Origin: Petrimonas sulfuriphila
GTDB lineage: Bacteria; Bacteroidota; Bacteroidia; Bacteroidales; Dysgonomonadaceae
Assembly (NCBI RefSeq): GCF_051201015.1
Contig: NZ_JBPEHI010000009.1
Reading direction: 5' to 3' (one strand)
DNA: 64,000 nucleotides
Part shown: positions 35,251 through 44,929 of the stretch, piece after piece
How the letters are laid out: every line of letters starts with the position of its first letter
How positions within the stretch are numbered: position 1 is the first letter of the stretch
The notes under the pieces: model-generated
The model's database searches: none
Seen by the model: only the letters and a program-made list of their open reading frames with translations
What the model was told of the DNA's origin: nothing
Position numbers and translations under genes: made by a program

Positions 35251-35285
35251 AAAACGGGAGCTTTCAAACAAGCGCCCGTTTTTTT
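35251..35285 (+). terminator. Strong terminator of the sialidase-esterase operon
   Basis: AAAACGGG and GCTT (35251-35263) pair with AAGC and CCCGTTTT (35270-35282), with one A.G mismatch and a 6-base loop, then more T. The A-rich left arm makes it work in both directions, also ending the efflux/GIN transcript. Confidence 0.9.
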
Positions 35286-35325
35286 GATTAGAGTTTAATC
35301 TAAAAGTAGAGTGTTATATTGTTCG

Positions 35326-36051
35326 TTAATCTCCTGGCCTTACTTTCCCGATTCCTCCCTTGCTGATGTTTTTGGTGCGTGGGTTGCCGTAGTAAGTGAC
35401 ATTCCCGATTCCGTCTGTATTGATGTCCACCGATTCTGTAGCGTGGCACGAAACATTTCCCACACCATCCGATTCGATTCGCACACGAGCGGCTTTCAGG
35501 TTTTCAAGCTTTACATTTCCCACGCCTTTTGATACGACAGATACCGAAGTGGCCGATCCCTTTATTTCTATATTCCCTACCCCTTCAGAAGTAATGTCGA
35601 TATTGCCGGAGGTAAAATGTTGAGCAGCGATGTTTCCCACGCCCGTGGAGACAATCTTGAATTGAGGCGTATCCAGGGTCCCTTTCAATTCAATGTTTCC
35701 CACGCCGTTTGATTCAATAAAATTGAGTGAGGGTGAGCTTATCCTGATGACCAGTTTTCCGGATCGCCGGTTGCCGAATAGCCTTTTTAGGTTTTTCTTC
35801 ATCGATAGGTTGAGTTGGCTGTTTTGTACGGTTACCACCAAGTTGTTAACCATCTCTTCGTTGCCTTCGGCGCTTACACTGTAATGGGAAGACGGAGTGT
35901 ATTCTATGTTGCCGACCGTGTTTGATACCATGGCGGAAAATGCCGTCACATCGTAATTTCTGTTCGTGATACGGTTGCTTTGAGCACATGCGTTGTTCGC
36001 AAAGAGCACAAAGGAGAAAATCAATAGATTTGTAAATACGAGATGTTTCAT
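35326..36051 (-). CDS. GIN-domain (DUF2807) secreted protein with eight GVGN repeats
   Basis: About 241 residues from the second ATG (MKHLVF), with a signal peptide ending NACAQ. An in-frame ATG at 36063 is an alternative. The body is a single-stranded beta-helix with a recurring GVGN(I/V) turn: NTVGNIEY, NGVGNIEL, TGVGNIAA, EGVGNIEI, KGVGNVKL, DGVGNVSC, DGIGNVTY, GGIGKVRP. GIN proteins are putative auto-transported or envelope adhesin-like factors of unknown function. It is the last gene of the efflux operon, 48 bases after tolC. Confidence 0.88.
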   Translation of the reverse strand: MKHLVFTNLLIFSFVLFANNACAQSNRITNRNYDVTAFSAMVSNTVGNIEYTPSSHYSVSAEGNEEMVNNLVVTVQNSQLNLSMKKNLKRLFGNRRSGKLVIRISSPSLNFIESNGVGNIELKGTLDTPQFKIVSTGVGNIAAQHFTSGNIDITSEGVGNIEIKGSATSVSVVSKGVGNVKLENLKAARVRIESDGVGNVSCHATESVDINTDGIGNVTYYGNPRTKNISKGGIGKVRPGD

Positions 36052-36111
36052 AATGGGAGTCATTAATGTTTACATATAAGACGTTCGGTTTGCAGTTTCG
36101 GTTACAAGAAA

Positions 36112-37413
36112 TCATTTTTTTAACAATTCCAGTATCTTTAGGCGAAAAGCATATTCGTATTTTGCCTGCGCCTGATCGGATAATGTTTGTGTGAGGTTGC
36201 TTTTCGCTTGAAAAAGTTCGTAGGAGTTAGCGCGTCCGTTATCAAATTTCTCTTGTGCGAAACGGAACGCTTCCTGTCCCGATATTTCTGATTTTTGCGT
36301 TGCTTTCCATTTGCTTTGAGCACCTAAGGCGTTGTGGTACGCCTGCTCAATGCGTTTGCGGAGATCGATTTTCACTTTATCTATCTCCAACCGGTTGTTT
36401 TCTGCGGCAAGTTCTGCTGTGCGTATACTGTTTTTTGTCTGGAATTTATTGAAGATAGGGATTCGCAGGCTGAACCCGAGCGAATTGCTCATGTTGTTCC
36501 GGATTTGAGTGTGAAACGGATCGTTCGAGCGTCCGCTCATGTTGTAGTATCCGGTTCCGAAGTTAGCGCCGAAAGAGAGTGAGGGGTAGAGTTGCGACTT
36601 AGCCATCAATACTTCTTTTTCGCTACTTTGAAGCCGGTATTCAGCTGCTTTGATTTCGGGACGGGTAAGCAACGCAGTTTGAAAAATATCGGAGGTTGAG
36701 AGTAGTACTCCTTCACTGAGAATTGACTCCACCGATGGTGCCGAGACATTAAAATCTGAAAAATCCTCCAGCTCCATAATCTGGGCCAGATCAAGCAACG
36801 CCAGCTTGAGGTTGCTTTCTGCCTGGACCCTGTTCTGTTCTTCTCGGGCACGCTGGGCTTCCAGTTCATAAATCTCGCCATGAGCCATCTTGCCACTCTT
36901 GATCAGTTCCTTCCGGCGATTCATATTGGAGTCCGTCAATTGAATTTGTTCGCTGGCAATCTGCAACAGCTCCTTTTGCAGTAGCACCTGTAGAAAAGCG
37001 GTCGCCACGCTCATTTCTATTTCGTCTTTAAACTTCTCCAGATCGGCTTCGGCAGCACTTAAATCGGCGCGTTTAGCATCGATATTGTGTTTCATCCGCA
37101 ATCCGTCAAACAACGTAATGTCCGCGCCCACTCCAAACGAGCTCTGAGATGAGTTGGTGTTTTGATAGGTATTGTCAAGTCCTATAGATCGGCCAAAAAC
37201 AAAGTTTTGTCCTGCGGATGCGTTTACACTGGGTAACAGATCGTTTCTTGCTTGTGAGTATGCGATTTGGCGCTGTGCCTTGCTCAGCTCTTGCTGCTTG
37301 ATGTTTCTGTTGTTTTGCAAGGCAATATTGATGCACTCTTCAAGCGTATATTGCTGCGCTTGGGCCATCGTTGACAAACAACAAAAAATAGCGATAATGG
37401 TAAATGTCCTCAT
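36112..37413 (-). CDS. tolC: TolC-family outer-membrane efflux protein
   Basis: 433 residues with a signal peptide ending MAQAQ. Two long OEP repeats with coiled-coil stretches (LEECINIALQNNRNIKQQELSKAQ, given here only by its start, and AQEKFDNGRANSYELFQAKSNL). It forms the trimeric channel of a tripartite exporter with the adaptor and MacB-type permeases encoded just upstream in the same operon (6-base gap). Confidence 0.94.
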   Translation of the reverse strand: MRTFTIIAIFCCLSTMAQAQQYTLEECINIALQNNRNIKQQELSKAQRQIAYSQARNDLLPSVNASAGQNFVFGRSIGLDNTYQNTNSSQSSFGVGADITLFDGLRMKHNIDAKRADLSAAEADLEKFKDEIEMSVATAFLQVLLQKELLQIASEQIQLTDSNMNRRKELIKSGKMAHGEIYELEAQRAREEQNRVQAESNLKLALLDLAQIMELEDFSDFNVSAPSVESILSEGVLLSTSDIFQTALLTRPEIKAAEYRLQSSEKEVLMAKSQLYPSLSFGANFGTGYYNMSGRSNDPFHTQIRNNMSNSLGFSLRIPIFNKFQTKNSIRTAELAAENNRLEIDKVKIDLRKRIEQAYHNALGAQSKWKATQKSEISGQEAFRFAQEKFDNGRANSYELFQAKSNLTQTLSDQAQAKYEYAFRLKILELLKK

Positions 37414-37418
37414 ACTTC

Positions 37419-38522
37419 TTATTTCTTCGTTTCAATGATCTCATTGCCACGTACCTTATCATTCATTTTCAACCCTTCAAGGATTTCAATATTGATCCCA
37501 TCAGAAAGGCCCGCTTTTACGTACTTGCGGTCAAATTCCTGTGGCTTCTCGCTTTTTACGGTATACACAAACGCCGAATCATTGCTGAACTCAACACAGC
37601 TCTCGGAAATGGAAAGCACACTGTCGCGACGGTCGAGGATGATATCGGCGTTGGCGCTGTATCCGGCACGGATAAAGACATCCGCCGGCATCTCCATGGC
37701 GGCTTTCATCTCAAAAAGGATAGCTCCGCTCTCTTCCACGCCTTTGGGAGAAACATATTCCAGTTTTGCCGGAATTTTCTTGTCCTGAATGGCTCCGATG
37801 GTGATTTCCATAGGCATATTCACAGACAGTTTTCCCACCTCGGTTTCGTCAATCTTTCCTACGAAAAGCATATCGCTCAGGTTGGCAACGGATGCGATGG
37901 TAGTGCCGTCGTTGAAGTTGTTGGACTGTATAACCGAGTTTCCTACCTTCACAGGAACATCAAGGATTGTTCCGCTCACGGTGGCACGAACGAGGGTATT
38001 GCTGTACTTGGCCGAGCTTTTGGTAATTCCCGTACGTACCAGGCTTAGGTTGTCGGTGGCTGCCCGAAGCTCTTCCTGATCGTTTCTGTACTGAAGTTGT
38101 ACCTTCTCGAATTCTTCTTTCGAAATTACTTGATTTTCGTACAGTTTCCGGTCACGCTCGTAGTTGCTCCGGCTTTGATCGGCGGACAGTTGAGCTCTTT
38201 CAACGCGCGATTCAGCACCGCTCAGGTTGACCATGTCAGGAATCACCTGTATTTTGGCGATAACATCGCCGGCAACCACTTTCTCGCCCGCCTCTTTGTA
38301 AATCTCCGAGATAATACCAGACATTTGCGGTTTAATGAGAATCTCATTTCGCGGCTGTACCTTTCCGGTTGCTACCGTTCGTTTCTCGATATTGTTTCTC
38401 GTAACGGTTTCAATCCGGTACGTTTTTATTTTTGGGCGCGATTTTTGATATAAAAATACAAACGTCCAGATTACCAATAGTCCCAGGAGAACTAAACCGG
38501 CGATTTTAAGTACTTTTTTCAT
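37419..38522 (-). CDS. macA: Periplasmic adaptor (HlyD/MacA type)
   Basis: 367 residues. One N-terminal membrane helix (LKIAGLVLLGLLVIWTFVF) is followed by a lipoyl half-motif (KVQPRNEILIKPQMSG), an alpha-helical hairpin (AESRVERAQLSADQ...) and beta-barrel domains. It bridges the inner-membrane ABC permeases and TolC. Confidence 0.93.
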   Translation of the reverse strand: MKKVLKIAGLVLLGLLVIWTFVFLYQKSRPKIKTYRIETVTRNNIEKRTVATGKVQPRNEILIKPQMSGIISEIYKEAGEKVVAGDVIAKIQVIPDMVNLSGAESRVERAQLSADQSRSNYERDRKLYENQVISKEEFEKVQLQYRNDQEELRAATDNLSLVRTGITKSSAKYSNTLVRATVSGTILDVPVKVGNSVIQSNNFNDGTTIASVANLSDMLFVGKIDETEVGKLSVNMPMEITIGAIQDKKIPAKLEYVSPKGVEESGAILFEMKAAMEMPADVFIRAGYSANADIILDRRDSVLSISESCVEFSNDSAFVYTVKSEKPQEFDRKYVKAGLSDGINIEILEGLKMNDKVRGNEIIETKK

Positions 38523-38569
38523 TTGAGTTATCGTTTGATATTTAAAGTTTGATGTTTAATTTAACACAT

Positions 38570-39892
38570 TTATTCTTCCCGGATTGCCTCAATAGGTTTG
38601 ATCATTATCGCGCGCTGGGCAGGGATAAATCCTGCAAAAGTGCCGATGACCAGCAATATCGTTAGCGAGCCTACTGCCATGCCGAATCCGATCTGAGGAT
38701 CTTTGAAAAACTGATCGCCCTGACTTAGTGCAACCCCAATTGCGGACAACAGTCCGACCCCCAGCACGATTCCTCCGATCCCGGCCAGGACGGTAAGCAC
38801 TATACTTTCCGTCAGCACTTGCCCGATAATGTTTGACGGCGTTGCACCCAATGCCCGACGAATGCCGATCTCTTTTGTCCGTTCCCGAACGGTGACGAGC
38901 ATGATGTTGCTTACACCGATAGCGCCGGCAAGCAATGTTCCCAGTCCCACAATCCAGATGAGCGCGTTGATACCGATAAACAGGTTATTGAACATCGTAA
39001 ACTGATCTTCAATATTCACCGAACCGATGGCATCCTTGTCATCGGGACTGATTTGGTGGACACTCCTGAGCGTTTCTTTAATTTTATTTTCAACCACTTT
39101 TACTTTTACTCCCGGCCGGGAGGTCGCCCCGAGAAAATGGATGATGTTGCCTTGATTAAATGCTTTTTGCATGGTGCTGAAAGGCAGGATGACCGATTCG
39201 TCGGTTGAGCCGCCGATGCTGGCGTTCGACATTTTTTGTGCCACGCCGATGACCTGAAAATAAATACCGTTCACTTTTACCAGCTTTCCAATAGCGTCTT
39301 CTCCGGTTTGAAACAATACTTCGTAAACGCGTTCACCGATAATGCAAACCTTGCGGTTTTCGGCAATGTCTATATCGTTGATAAATCTTCCGCTGATTAT
39401 TTTACTTTTTTCAATCAGGTCGTATTCGGGGTAGCACCCTTTTACCTGGTACGATCCGCCTTTTTCCCCACGAACCACATTCTTATCGTTAGAACCGCCA
39501 AAGAGCATGGGCGAGAGGTGTTGCAACTCAGGTACTTTGCTGCGGATGATTTCCACATCGCTATTCAACATGTCCCATCGGCGTCCCTTGCGGAACCCCT
39601 TGTACGCTTCCGATGTGTTTTGTGTCCAGAAAAAGCAGGAGTTGCCTGCAAACCCTTCTACCTGGGAGGAGATGCCTTTACTCAACGCGTTTCCCGCTCC
39701 AACCATCAATACAAGCATAAACATCCCCCAGAATACCCCGAATGCCGTGAGGAAACTGCGCGATTTGTTGTGGGTAATGGTTACCCATATCTCGTACCAG
39801 CGGTCGAGGTCGAATAAAGCCCCGCCCAATCGCCTCCAAAGGGAAGTTTTGGTTACACGAATACCGTTATCTTTTTGCAATTTGTTATTCAT
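38570..39892 (-). CDS. MacB-type ABC transporter permease (second copy)
   Basis: 440 residues with one N-terminal membrane helix, a MacB_PCD periplasmic domain (about 65-290) and three C-terminal helices of the FtsX fold. LVTVRERTKEIGIRRALGATPSNI is the coupling segment (given in part) and IEAIREE ends the protein. It pairs with the permease encoded upstream to form a heterodimeric mechanotransmitter. Confidence 0.93.
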   Translation of the reverse strand: MNNKLQKDNGIRVTKTSLWRRLGGALFDLDRWYEIWVTITHNKSRSFLTAFGVFWGMFMLVLMVGAGNALSKGISSQVEGFAGNSCFFWTQNTSEAYKGFRKGRRWDMLNSDVEIIRSKVPELQHLSPMLFGGSNDKNVVRGEKGGSYQVKGCYPEYDLIEKSKIISGRFINDIDIAENRKVCIIGERVYEVLFQTGEDAIGKLVKVNGIYFQVIGVAQKMSNASIGGSTDESVILPFSTMQKAFNQGNIIHFLGATSRPGVKVKVVENKIKETLRSVHQISPDDKDAIGSVNIEDQFTMFNNLFIGINALIWIVGLGTLLAGAIGVSNIMLVTVRERTKEIGIRRALGATPSNIIGQVLTESIVLTVLAGIGGIVLGVGLLSAIGVALSQGDQFFKDPQIGFGMAVGSLTILLVIGTFAGFIPAQRAIMIKPIEAIREE

Positions 39893-39917
39893 TTTTTTCT
39901 TTGACGAGTTTCAGCAA

Positions 39918-41180
39918 TCATTCCTGGCGCATGGCTTCAATCGGTTTTATTCTGACCGCTTTTCGGGCAGGCAGGTATCCGGCAATGATGCCCGCGATAA
40001 CAAGGACAACGGTAGCGAAAATGGCATATCCCATGTTGACTGTGGGGTTTTTAAAAACCGACATCTGGACTTCGTCGGTAACGGGTTGTCCGTTGGCGGA
40101 CTGTTCCATTACGAAGTTTATCAGCTCGGTTAACCCGACCCCCAGGATCATCCCGATATATCCGAAAATAGCCGTAATGATCAGCGATTCCAGAATGATG
40201 GTTTTCAGTATAGACAACGGGGATGCGCCTATAGCTTTCCGGATTCCGATCTCCCTTGTCCGCTCTTTGACGGAGACCAGCATGATATTGCTTACTCCGA
40301 CAATGCCTGCAATTAGGGTGAGGATCCCGATGATGCTGACAAACAAAGTGATTCCTCCAAAAATCTTTTGCGTTTCAATATATTCGGCCTGTGAGTTGTT
40401 TACCCACAGAGCCTGCCTGTCCTCCGGATTGAAATTAAGGCTTCTTCCCAGCAAGCTACGTAGGGATTTATCGAAACGGTCATTTTCTTCTTTCGTTTCC
40501 AGTCCGTCCACGGTGAACGTAATCTGATTGAACTTCTTGTCCGGATTAAAAATAGCCTGTGCCGTTGAGAACGGAATGTAGGCGGTTGGCGTTCCCCAAC
40601 GTTCTTTTTTGGTGTTTATGCCAACAACTTTAAACATCAGTTCCCCTACCTTCACATAGTTTCCCAACACCTTTTCTCCTTTGAAGAGCGTTTCGGCAAT
40701 TTTATTGTCCAGGATAATTATTTTGTTGGTCTCTTTTACATCCAGGCCGTTGATAAAACGCCCATCGCCGGGTTTAATCACCAGCCTTTCTATTTCCCGG
40801 TAATCGGGCATTACGCCGCGTACGTTGTATGAGCCATATTCCGGACCGAAGGAGATGGTTTGTGTCCTGTCTACACGTGCAGCAATAAGACGGCTTTCGT
40901 TTACATCGGTTCTGATAAGGTCTACTTCTTTGTTCGCAAACTGCAGGTTTCGCCCCGATTTAAGCCCGTTGTGTGCCATGGATGTTGTCCCTGACCAGAG
41001 TGTTATGCGGTTTACAGCCCTGTCGCTGAAGTTTTCCATGACCCCGTTTTTCAATCCGTTCCCTGCACCCAACAAAACAATGAGGATGAAGATTCCCCAA
41101 GAAACCGAAAGTCCGGTGAGCGCCGTACGTAGCTTATTTTTACGCAGGGTCTGAAGTATTTCCTGAAGGTGGTCGTTCAT
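39918..41180 (-). CDS. MacB-type ABC transporter permease (first copy)
   Basis: 420 residues with the same layout as its neighbour: N-terminal helix, MacB_PCD domain and three C-terminal helices. SVKERTREIGIRKAIGASP is the coupling helix and PIEAMRQE the C-terminus. Two different half-permeases rather than one MacB fusion is the usual Bacteroidetes form. It begins 5 bases after the ATPase gene. Confidence 0.93.
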   Translation of the reverse strand: MNDHLQEILQTLRKNKLRTALTGLSVSWGIFILIVLLGAGNGLKNGVMENFSDRAVNRITLWSGTTSMAHNGLKSGRNLQFANKEVDLIRTDVNESRLIAARVDRTQTISFGPEYGSYNVRGVMPDYREIERLVIKPGDGRFINGLDVKETNKIIILDNKIAETLFKGEKVLGNYVKVGELMFKVVGINTKKERWGTPTAYIPFSTAQAIFNPDKKFNQITFTVDGLETKEENDRFDKSLRSLLGRSLNFNPEDRQALWVNNSQAEYIETQKIFGGITLFVSIIGILTLIAGIVGVSNIMLVSVKERTREIGIRKAIGASPLSILKTIILESLIITAIFGYIGMILGVGLTELINFVMEQSANGQPVTDEVQMSVFKNPTVNMGYAIFATVVLVIAGIIAGYLPARKAVRIKPIEAMRQE

Positions 41181-41185
41181 ATTTG

Positions 41186-41893
41186 TTACGAGTTGAGAGT
41201 GTAAAAACGGTGCGCGCCGTCTTTACGAATTTCCGATTCAATTTCCCCGTCTTTTAGCCGGATAATCCGATTGGTGACATCGGCGACTGACTGTTCATGA
41301 GTGACAATGATGGTGGTGATGCCCTGTCTGTTTAAATCGGAAAGGACATCCATTACTTCAACGGTGGTTTGGCTATCGAGAGCGCCAGTAGGTTCGTCGG
41401 CAAGGATCACTTTTGGATTCGATATCATAGCGCGTGCAATGGCAACCCGTTGTTTCTGCCCACCCGATAATTCGCCGGGCAAGTGGTGTGCCCAGTTTTT
41501 TAACCCCATCCTATCGAGGTGTTCCATTGCGATAATGTTTCGCTTTTTCCGGCTGACATTTTTGTAGTAGAGAGGGAGAGCCACGTTTTCCAATGCGTTT
41601 TTGAAGTTGATCAGGTTGAACGATTGAAACACGAATCCTATCAGCTCGTTGCGGTATTTGGCTGCTTGTGTCTCGGTCAGGTTTCTGATCAGGGTACCGT
41701 TAAGGCGATATTCGCCCGAATCGTAACTGTCCAGGATTCCCATTAAATTTAATAATGTGGATTTCCCGGAACCGGAGGCTCCCATAATTGAGACGTATTC
41801 ACCGGACTCAATCTCCAGATCGATATCTTTAAGGGCATGCAGAGAAATGGCTTCGGTGTGGTACGATTTGTTTATTTTTTTGAGTTTAATCAT
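41186..41893 (-). CDS. MacB/LolD-type ABC transporter ATP-binding protein
   Basis: 235 residues. Walker A GASGSGKSTLLN, Q-loop FVFQSFNLI, signature LSGGQKQR, Walker B VILADEPTGALDSQ and H-loop VTHEQ are all intact. First gene of ATPase-permease-permease-adaptor-TolC-GIN. Substrates of such pumps include peptides, lipids and macrolides; none can be chosen here. Confidence 0.96.
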   Translation of the reverse strand: MIKLKKINKSYHTEAISLHALKDIDLEIESGEYVSIMGASGSGKSTLLNLMGILDSYDSGEYRLNGTLIRNLTETQAAKYRNELIGFVFQSFNLINFKNALENVALPLYYKNVSRKKRNIIAMEHLDRMGLKNWAHHLPGELSGGQKQRVAIARAMISNPKVILADEPTGALDSQTTVEVMDVLSDLNRQGITTIIVTHEQSVADVTNRIIRLKDGEIESEIRKDGAHRFYTLNS

Positions 41894-41958
41894 GAAGAGA
41901 ATCTAATTAAATTGAAGTATTCTAATTGAATTCGGATACAACTATTCTATCAATGGAA

Positions 41959-41989
41959 CAAAATTAATGCTTTGAATAATACTATGCAA
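41959..41989 (-). promoter_or_regulatory. Promoter of the efflux operon
   Basis: Minus-strand TTG (41987-41989), a 20-base spacer, and TAATTTTG (41959-41966), about 65 bases before the ATPase start codon. Confidence 0.6.
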
Positions 41990-42030
41990 TACATAATACT
42001 AGTAAAGTTATAAAAATTATGAATAATTAA

Positions 42031-44100
42031 CTATTTTAACGTATAACTCATGCCTCCCGTCAGCCAGAATCCCGGTTGCGGAATATTCCCAAAATCCACA
42101 TGCGTGGTGTTGAAAATGTTATTGGCATTAACAAAAATGTTTATGTTGCGTAAAGCGTAATTGGCTTTGACATCCACTAATCCGAACGGTTGGAAGGCTG
42201 TTGGCTGCTCTTCTTTTATCTCGGTGATGTACTTTAAATAATTTCCGGCGCGGTCCTGCCAACGCAGGTTCCAAGATAGCGAGAGATTTTTAACAATCCG
42301 GTGTTGCACGCCAACGGTAAATTTGTGCCGCAAATAGTTAAACACATACGCCGAAACGGGGTTGTTCTGGCGGGCCTCGTCGCTTTTTTGCGACATATAT
42401 TGATAGCCTATTTGTATGGACTGCAGAGGTTGTTGTTCGCCCAGCCATTGATGCATATTTACAGTGGCATCCCAACCTGCTCCGTAAGTGCCGAGGGAGG
42501 CAAGGTTTTGAGCATGGTAAAATCCATCCAGGGGGTTTAGTATCCAGTCGATAAGATTATCCCCTTTGGTGTAAAAAACATTCAGGTTAGCGGTTAAAAC
42601 ACTGTTTTTGTATCGCCATCCAATTTCTACGGATTGTGAGTATTCGGGTGTTAATCCAGCAAAACCACGGTGTTTTCCTGCCTTGTAGTATAAGTCAGTA
42701 AAGGTAGGCATGCGTGTGGATTTGCTCCAAGACGCGTAAAGGCTCACGGCATCGTTTGTACGATAAGATACGTTTATTGCGGGATAAAAACCATTGGCTT
42801 TAAGTGTGTCGGCAAGGGCGGTGTTGTAGTTATAAAGCCCTCCTACGGAGAGTGTGAGTTTATCGAAAACAAAGTTGTGTTCGACAAAAAAGCTGATGTT
42901 CGAGCGGTTATCCCATTTGTCGTAATTACCGGATTTTTGACGCATCAAACGACCCAGGTTGCTGCTCAAGATGCCTTCGTTGCGGAATTCGCCTCCGAAA
43001 CTTGTTATACCCAGATCCGAAGCATATTGCATGTTCAAGTTAAGGCCATAAACATCGCTGCGGTGGTAGTTGGGTGTTGTGTACCACGATGGTATGTCGG
43101 TTGTCCCGGGCCTGAACAAATGATACACATCGTAATGTCTGCTCCAATACAACTGCGGAATAAATTTAAGTTTTCCACCCGTTTCGCCTTTTACCGATGC
43201 GAATACTCCACGTGTGTCGTCGTATTGTTGAGGGTATGCGGCCGTGTAAAACGTGTTGGCACCGTATTTTTTATCGTTCACTCCCGCCTGGACGTCGATT
43301 GTGGAGTTGTCGAAGTTGTACCGGCTTTGCCACAGTAGGTTGACGATGTCGTAGTCGCTGTTTTTGATATATCCGCCGGAGTGTTTGTAGCCTGCCGACA
43401 AACGGTGTACGGAATTGGCCGTCTTGTATGCCCCCCGTGCTTCCGCGCCGAAAAGCCCGTGCATTCCACCTTCCGTTTTGAAGAAAGCGTTTGAGTGGGT
43501 GTCTTTCTTTGTAATGATGTTTACTCCACCTGAAAATGCGCCGGCGCCGAAAATCAACGATGATGGGCCTTGAACAATTTCTATACGCTCAATATCGGAA
43601 AGGTTGATGGGAATGTCGAAACTGTAATGTCCGGTCTGGGGATTGGTAAGGTTAACACCGTTAAGTAAAATGGCGGCCTGGTCGAATGAGCCACCCCGGA
43701 GGGATATGTCCGCCTGTACGCCGTGCGGTCCGCGTTGCAGGATATCTACGCCTGCTACGTAATTGAGAAGGTCTTCGGTGCTTCTGACGGGCGCCCGCTC
43801 AATCTCCTTGCTCGTGATTACGGTTACCAGTTTGGCTGCCATATTCAGTGGCAGTGGGGCTTTTGAAGCGGTAACCACCACTTCATCCAGTTCTTTTACG
43901 GGAATGGTGTCCGGTTTCGCCTGAATACCTGTCTTTTCCGTAGGATTTACCGATGCGGCGTGGGCACTTAATAATGCACAACCCGAAAGTACACCGATGG
44001 TGACGGATTTGTGAATACTGTTGAAAACGCTGTACGATCTTCGGGCAAATCGTTTAAAACGAAACGTTTTCCGGTCTGAAAATTGTTTTTGTCTGTTCAT
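42031..44100 (-). CDS. TonB-dependent receptor (BtuB-like)
   Basis: 689 residues. The long N-terminal targeting region FKRFARRSYSVFNSIHKS, common in Bacteroidales receptors, precedes the signal helix. TonB box KELDEVVVTASKA and a plug with DISLRGGSFDQAAILLNGV and IERIEIVQGPSSLIFGAGA follow. The barrel ends with GGMSYTLK. No CarboxypepD_reg domain. BtuB-like receptors take up cobalamin or chelated metals, but no cobalamin riboswitch is visible upstream and no partner transporter is adjacent, so the ligand is open. Confidence 0.92.
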   Translation of the reverse strand: MNRQKQFSDRKTFRFKRFARRSYSVFNSIHKSVTIGVLSGCALLSAHAASVNPTEKTGIQAKPDTIPVKELDEVVVTASKAPLPLNMAAKLVTVITSKEIERAPVRSTEDLLNYVAGVDILQRGPHGVQADISLRGGSFDQAAILLNGVNLTNPQTGHYSFDIPINLSDIERIEIVQGPSSLIFGAGAFSGGVNIITKKDTHSNAFFKTEGGMHGLFGAEARGAYKTANSVHRLSAGYKHSGGYIKNSDYDIVNLLWQSRYNFDNSTIDVQAGVNDKKYGANTFYTAAYPQQYDDTRGVFASVKGETGGKLKFIPQLYWSRHYDVYHLFRPGTTDIPSWYTTPNYHRSDVYGLNLNMQYASDLGITSFGGEFRNEGILSSNLGRLMRQKSGNYDKWDNRSNISFFVEHNFVFDKLTLSVGGLYNYNTALADTLKANGFYPAINVSYRTNDAVSLYASWSKSTRMPTFTDLYYKAGKHRGFAGLTPEYSQSVEIGWRYKNSVLTANLNVFYTKGDNLIDWILNPLDGFYHAQNLASLGTYGAGWDATVNMHQWLGEQQPLQSIQIGYQYMSQKSDEARQNNPVSAYVFNYLRHKFTVGVQHRIVKNLSLSWNLRWQDRAGNYLKYITEIKEEQPTAFQPFGLVDVKANYALRNINIFVNANNIFNTTHVDFGNIPQPGFWLTGGMSYTLK

Positions 44101-44126
44101 TTTATAAAATTTTAGAAATGAAGCGA

Positions 44127-44134
44127 CAAAGATA
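44127..44134 (-). promoter_or_regulatory. -7 box of the TonB receptor
   Basis: Minus-strand TATCTTTG, 27 bases before the ATG, in the 41-base gap after the PCMT gene. It shows the receptor can be transcribed independently. Confidence 0.5.
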
Positions 44135-44141
44135 GTGCATT

Positions 44142-44903
44142 TTATTCGTCCGTGCCTTTTTGCATGGGGACAAAAATGAAATCGCCGTGTTCGGATTCCC
44201 TGAATTTATCGTTGCTTATGCGTTTTATAACCGTCATTCTTTGTCCTTGCCGGCCGCCTATGGGTGCCACCATCCAGCCACCTATTTTGAGCTGATTCAA
44301 CAGTTTTTCAGGGGTTTTTTCAGGAGCTGCCGTAACCAATATTTTGTCAAAAGGTGCATGTTGAGGTAGCCCCTCGAAACCATCACCGAAGAATAAACGG
44401 GGATAATAACCCAGCTTATTGAGTGTTTCTTTCGCTTGAAGGTGTAACTCCTGATAACGCTCTATGCTGTAAACATCAGCACCCATTTCACACAGTACGG
44501 CTGCCTGATATCCGCTTCCTGTACCAATCTCCAGTACCTTTTCGCCTGGTTTCAGCTGTAGCAGTTCCGTCTGAAAGGCTACCGTGTAAGGTTGGGAAAT
44601 GGTCTGTCCTTTTTCGATAGGCAGTGGACGGTCGAGATAGGCATATTCCGCTAAACGTTCATCAATGAAAAGGTGTCTGGGAACATTACCGATGGCAGCT
44701 AAAACCCGCTTATCGGAAATGCCTTTTCTTTTAAGTCCTTCGGCAAGTTTTCTTGCTTCATTGTTGGGGTGTTGAGATGTGTCCATTACACGATTTTCGG
44801 TTTTTTCACTTTGTTTTTTTTGAGGTTGCCCACAAGCGACTGATCCTGCACAGCAAAAGCCAATTAAAATAAAGGACAGGTCTTTTTTTATCCTTGTTTT
44901 CAT
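44142..44903 (-). CDS. pcm: Protein-L-isoaspartate O-methyltransferase with lipoprotein-like signal
   Basis: 253 residues. The PCMT core (about 50-250) has VPRHLFI, GQTISQPYTVAFQTELL and SAM motif VLEIGTGSGYQAA (123-135). PCMT repairs isoaspartyl residues with SAM, normally in the cytoplasm. Here the first 24 residues form a signal sequence with lipobox GSVAC (Cys24). Starting instead at Met40 (44786) gives the normal 214-residue enzyme. A -7 box at 44930-44937 sits 27 bases before the long start, supporting its use. Confidence 0.92.
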   Translation of the reverse strand: MKTRIKKDLSFILIGFCCAGSVACGQPQKKQSEKTENRVMDTSQHPNNEARKLAEGLKRKGISDKRVLAAIGNVPRHLFIDERLAEYAYLDRPLPIEKGQTISQPYTVAFQTELLQLKPGEKVLEIGTGSGYQAAVLCEMGADVYSIERYQELHLQAKETLNKLGYYPRLFFGDGFEGLPQHAPFDKILVTAAPEKTPEKLLNQLKIGGWMVAPIGGRQGQRMTVIKRISNDKFRESEHGDFIFVPMQKGTDE

Positions 44904-44929
44904 GTATTTTCCTCCTTTTCTTCTGAGAT

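Noticed and set aside
37404..38048. 214-codon plus-strand ORF across tolC/adaptor genes
   Set aside because: Antisense shadow of two clear efflux genes.
39236..39817. 193-codon plus-strand ORF inside a MacB-type permease gene
   Set aside because: Antisense shadow; composition unlike a protein and no motif.
44101..44141. Cobalamin riboswitch before the BtuB-like receptor
   Set aside because: Only 41 bases separate it from the preceding gene, too short for the element, and no B12 box is seen.
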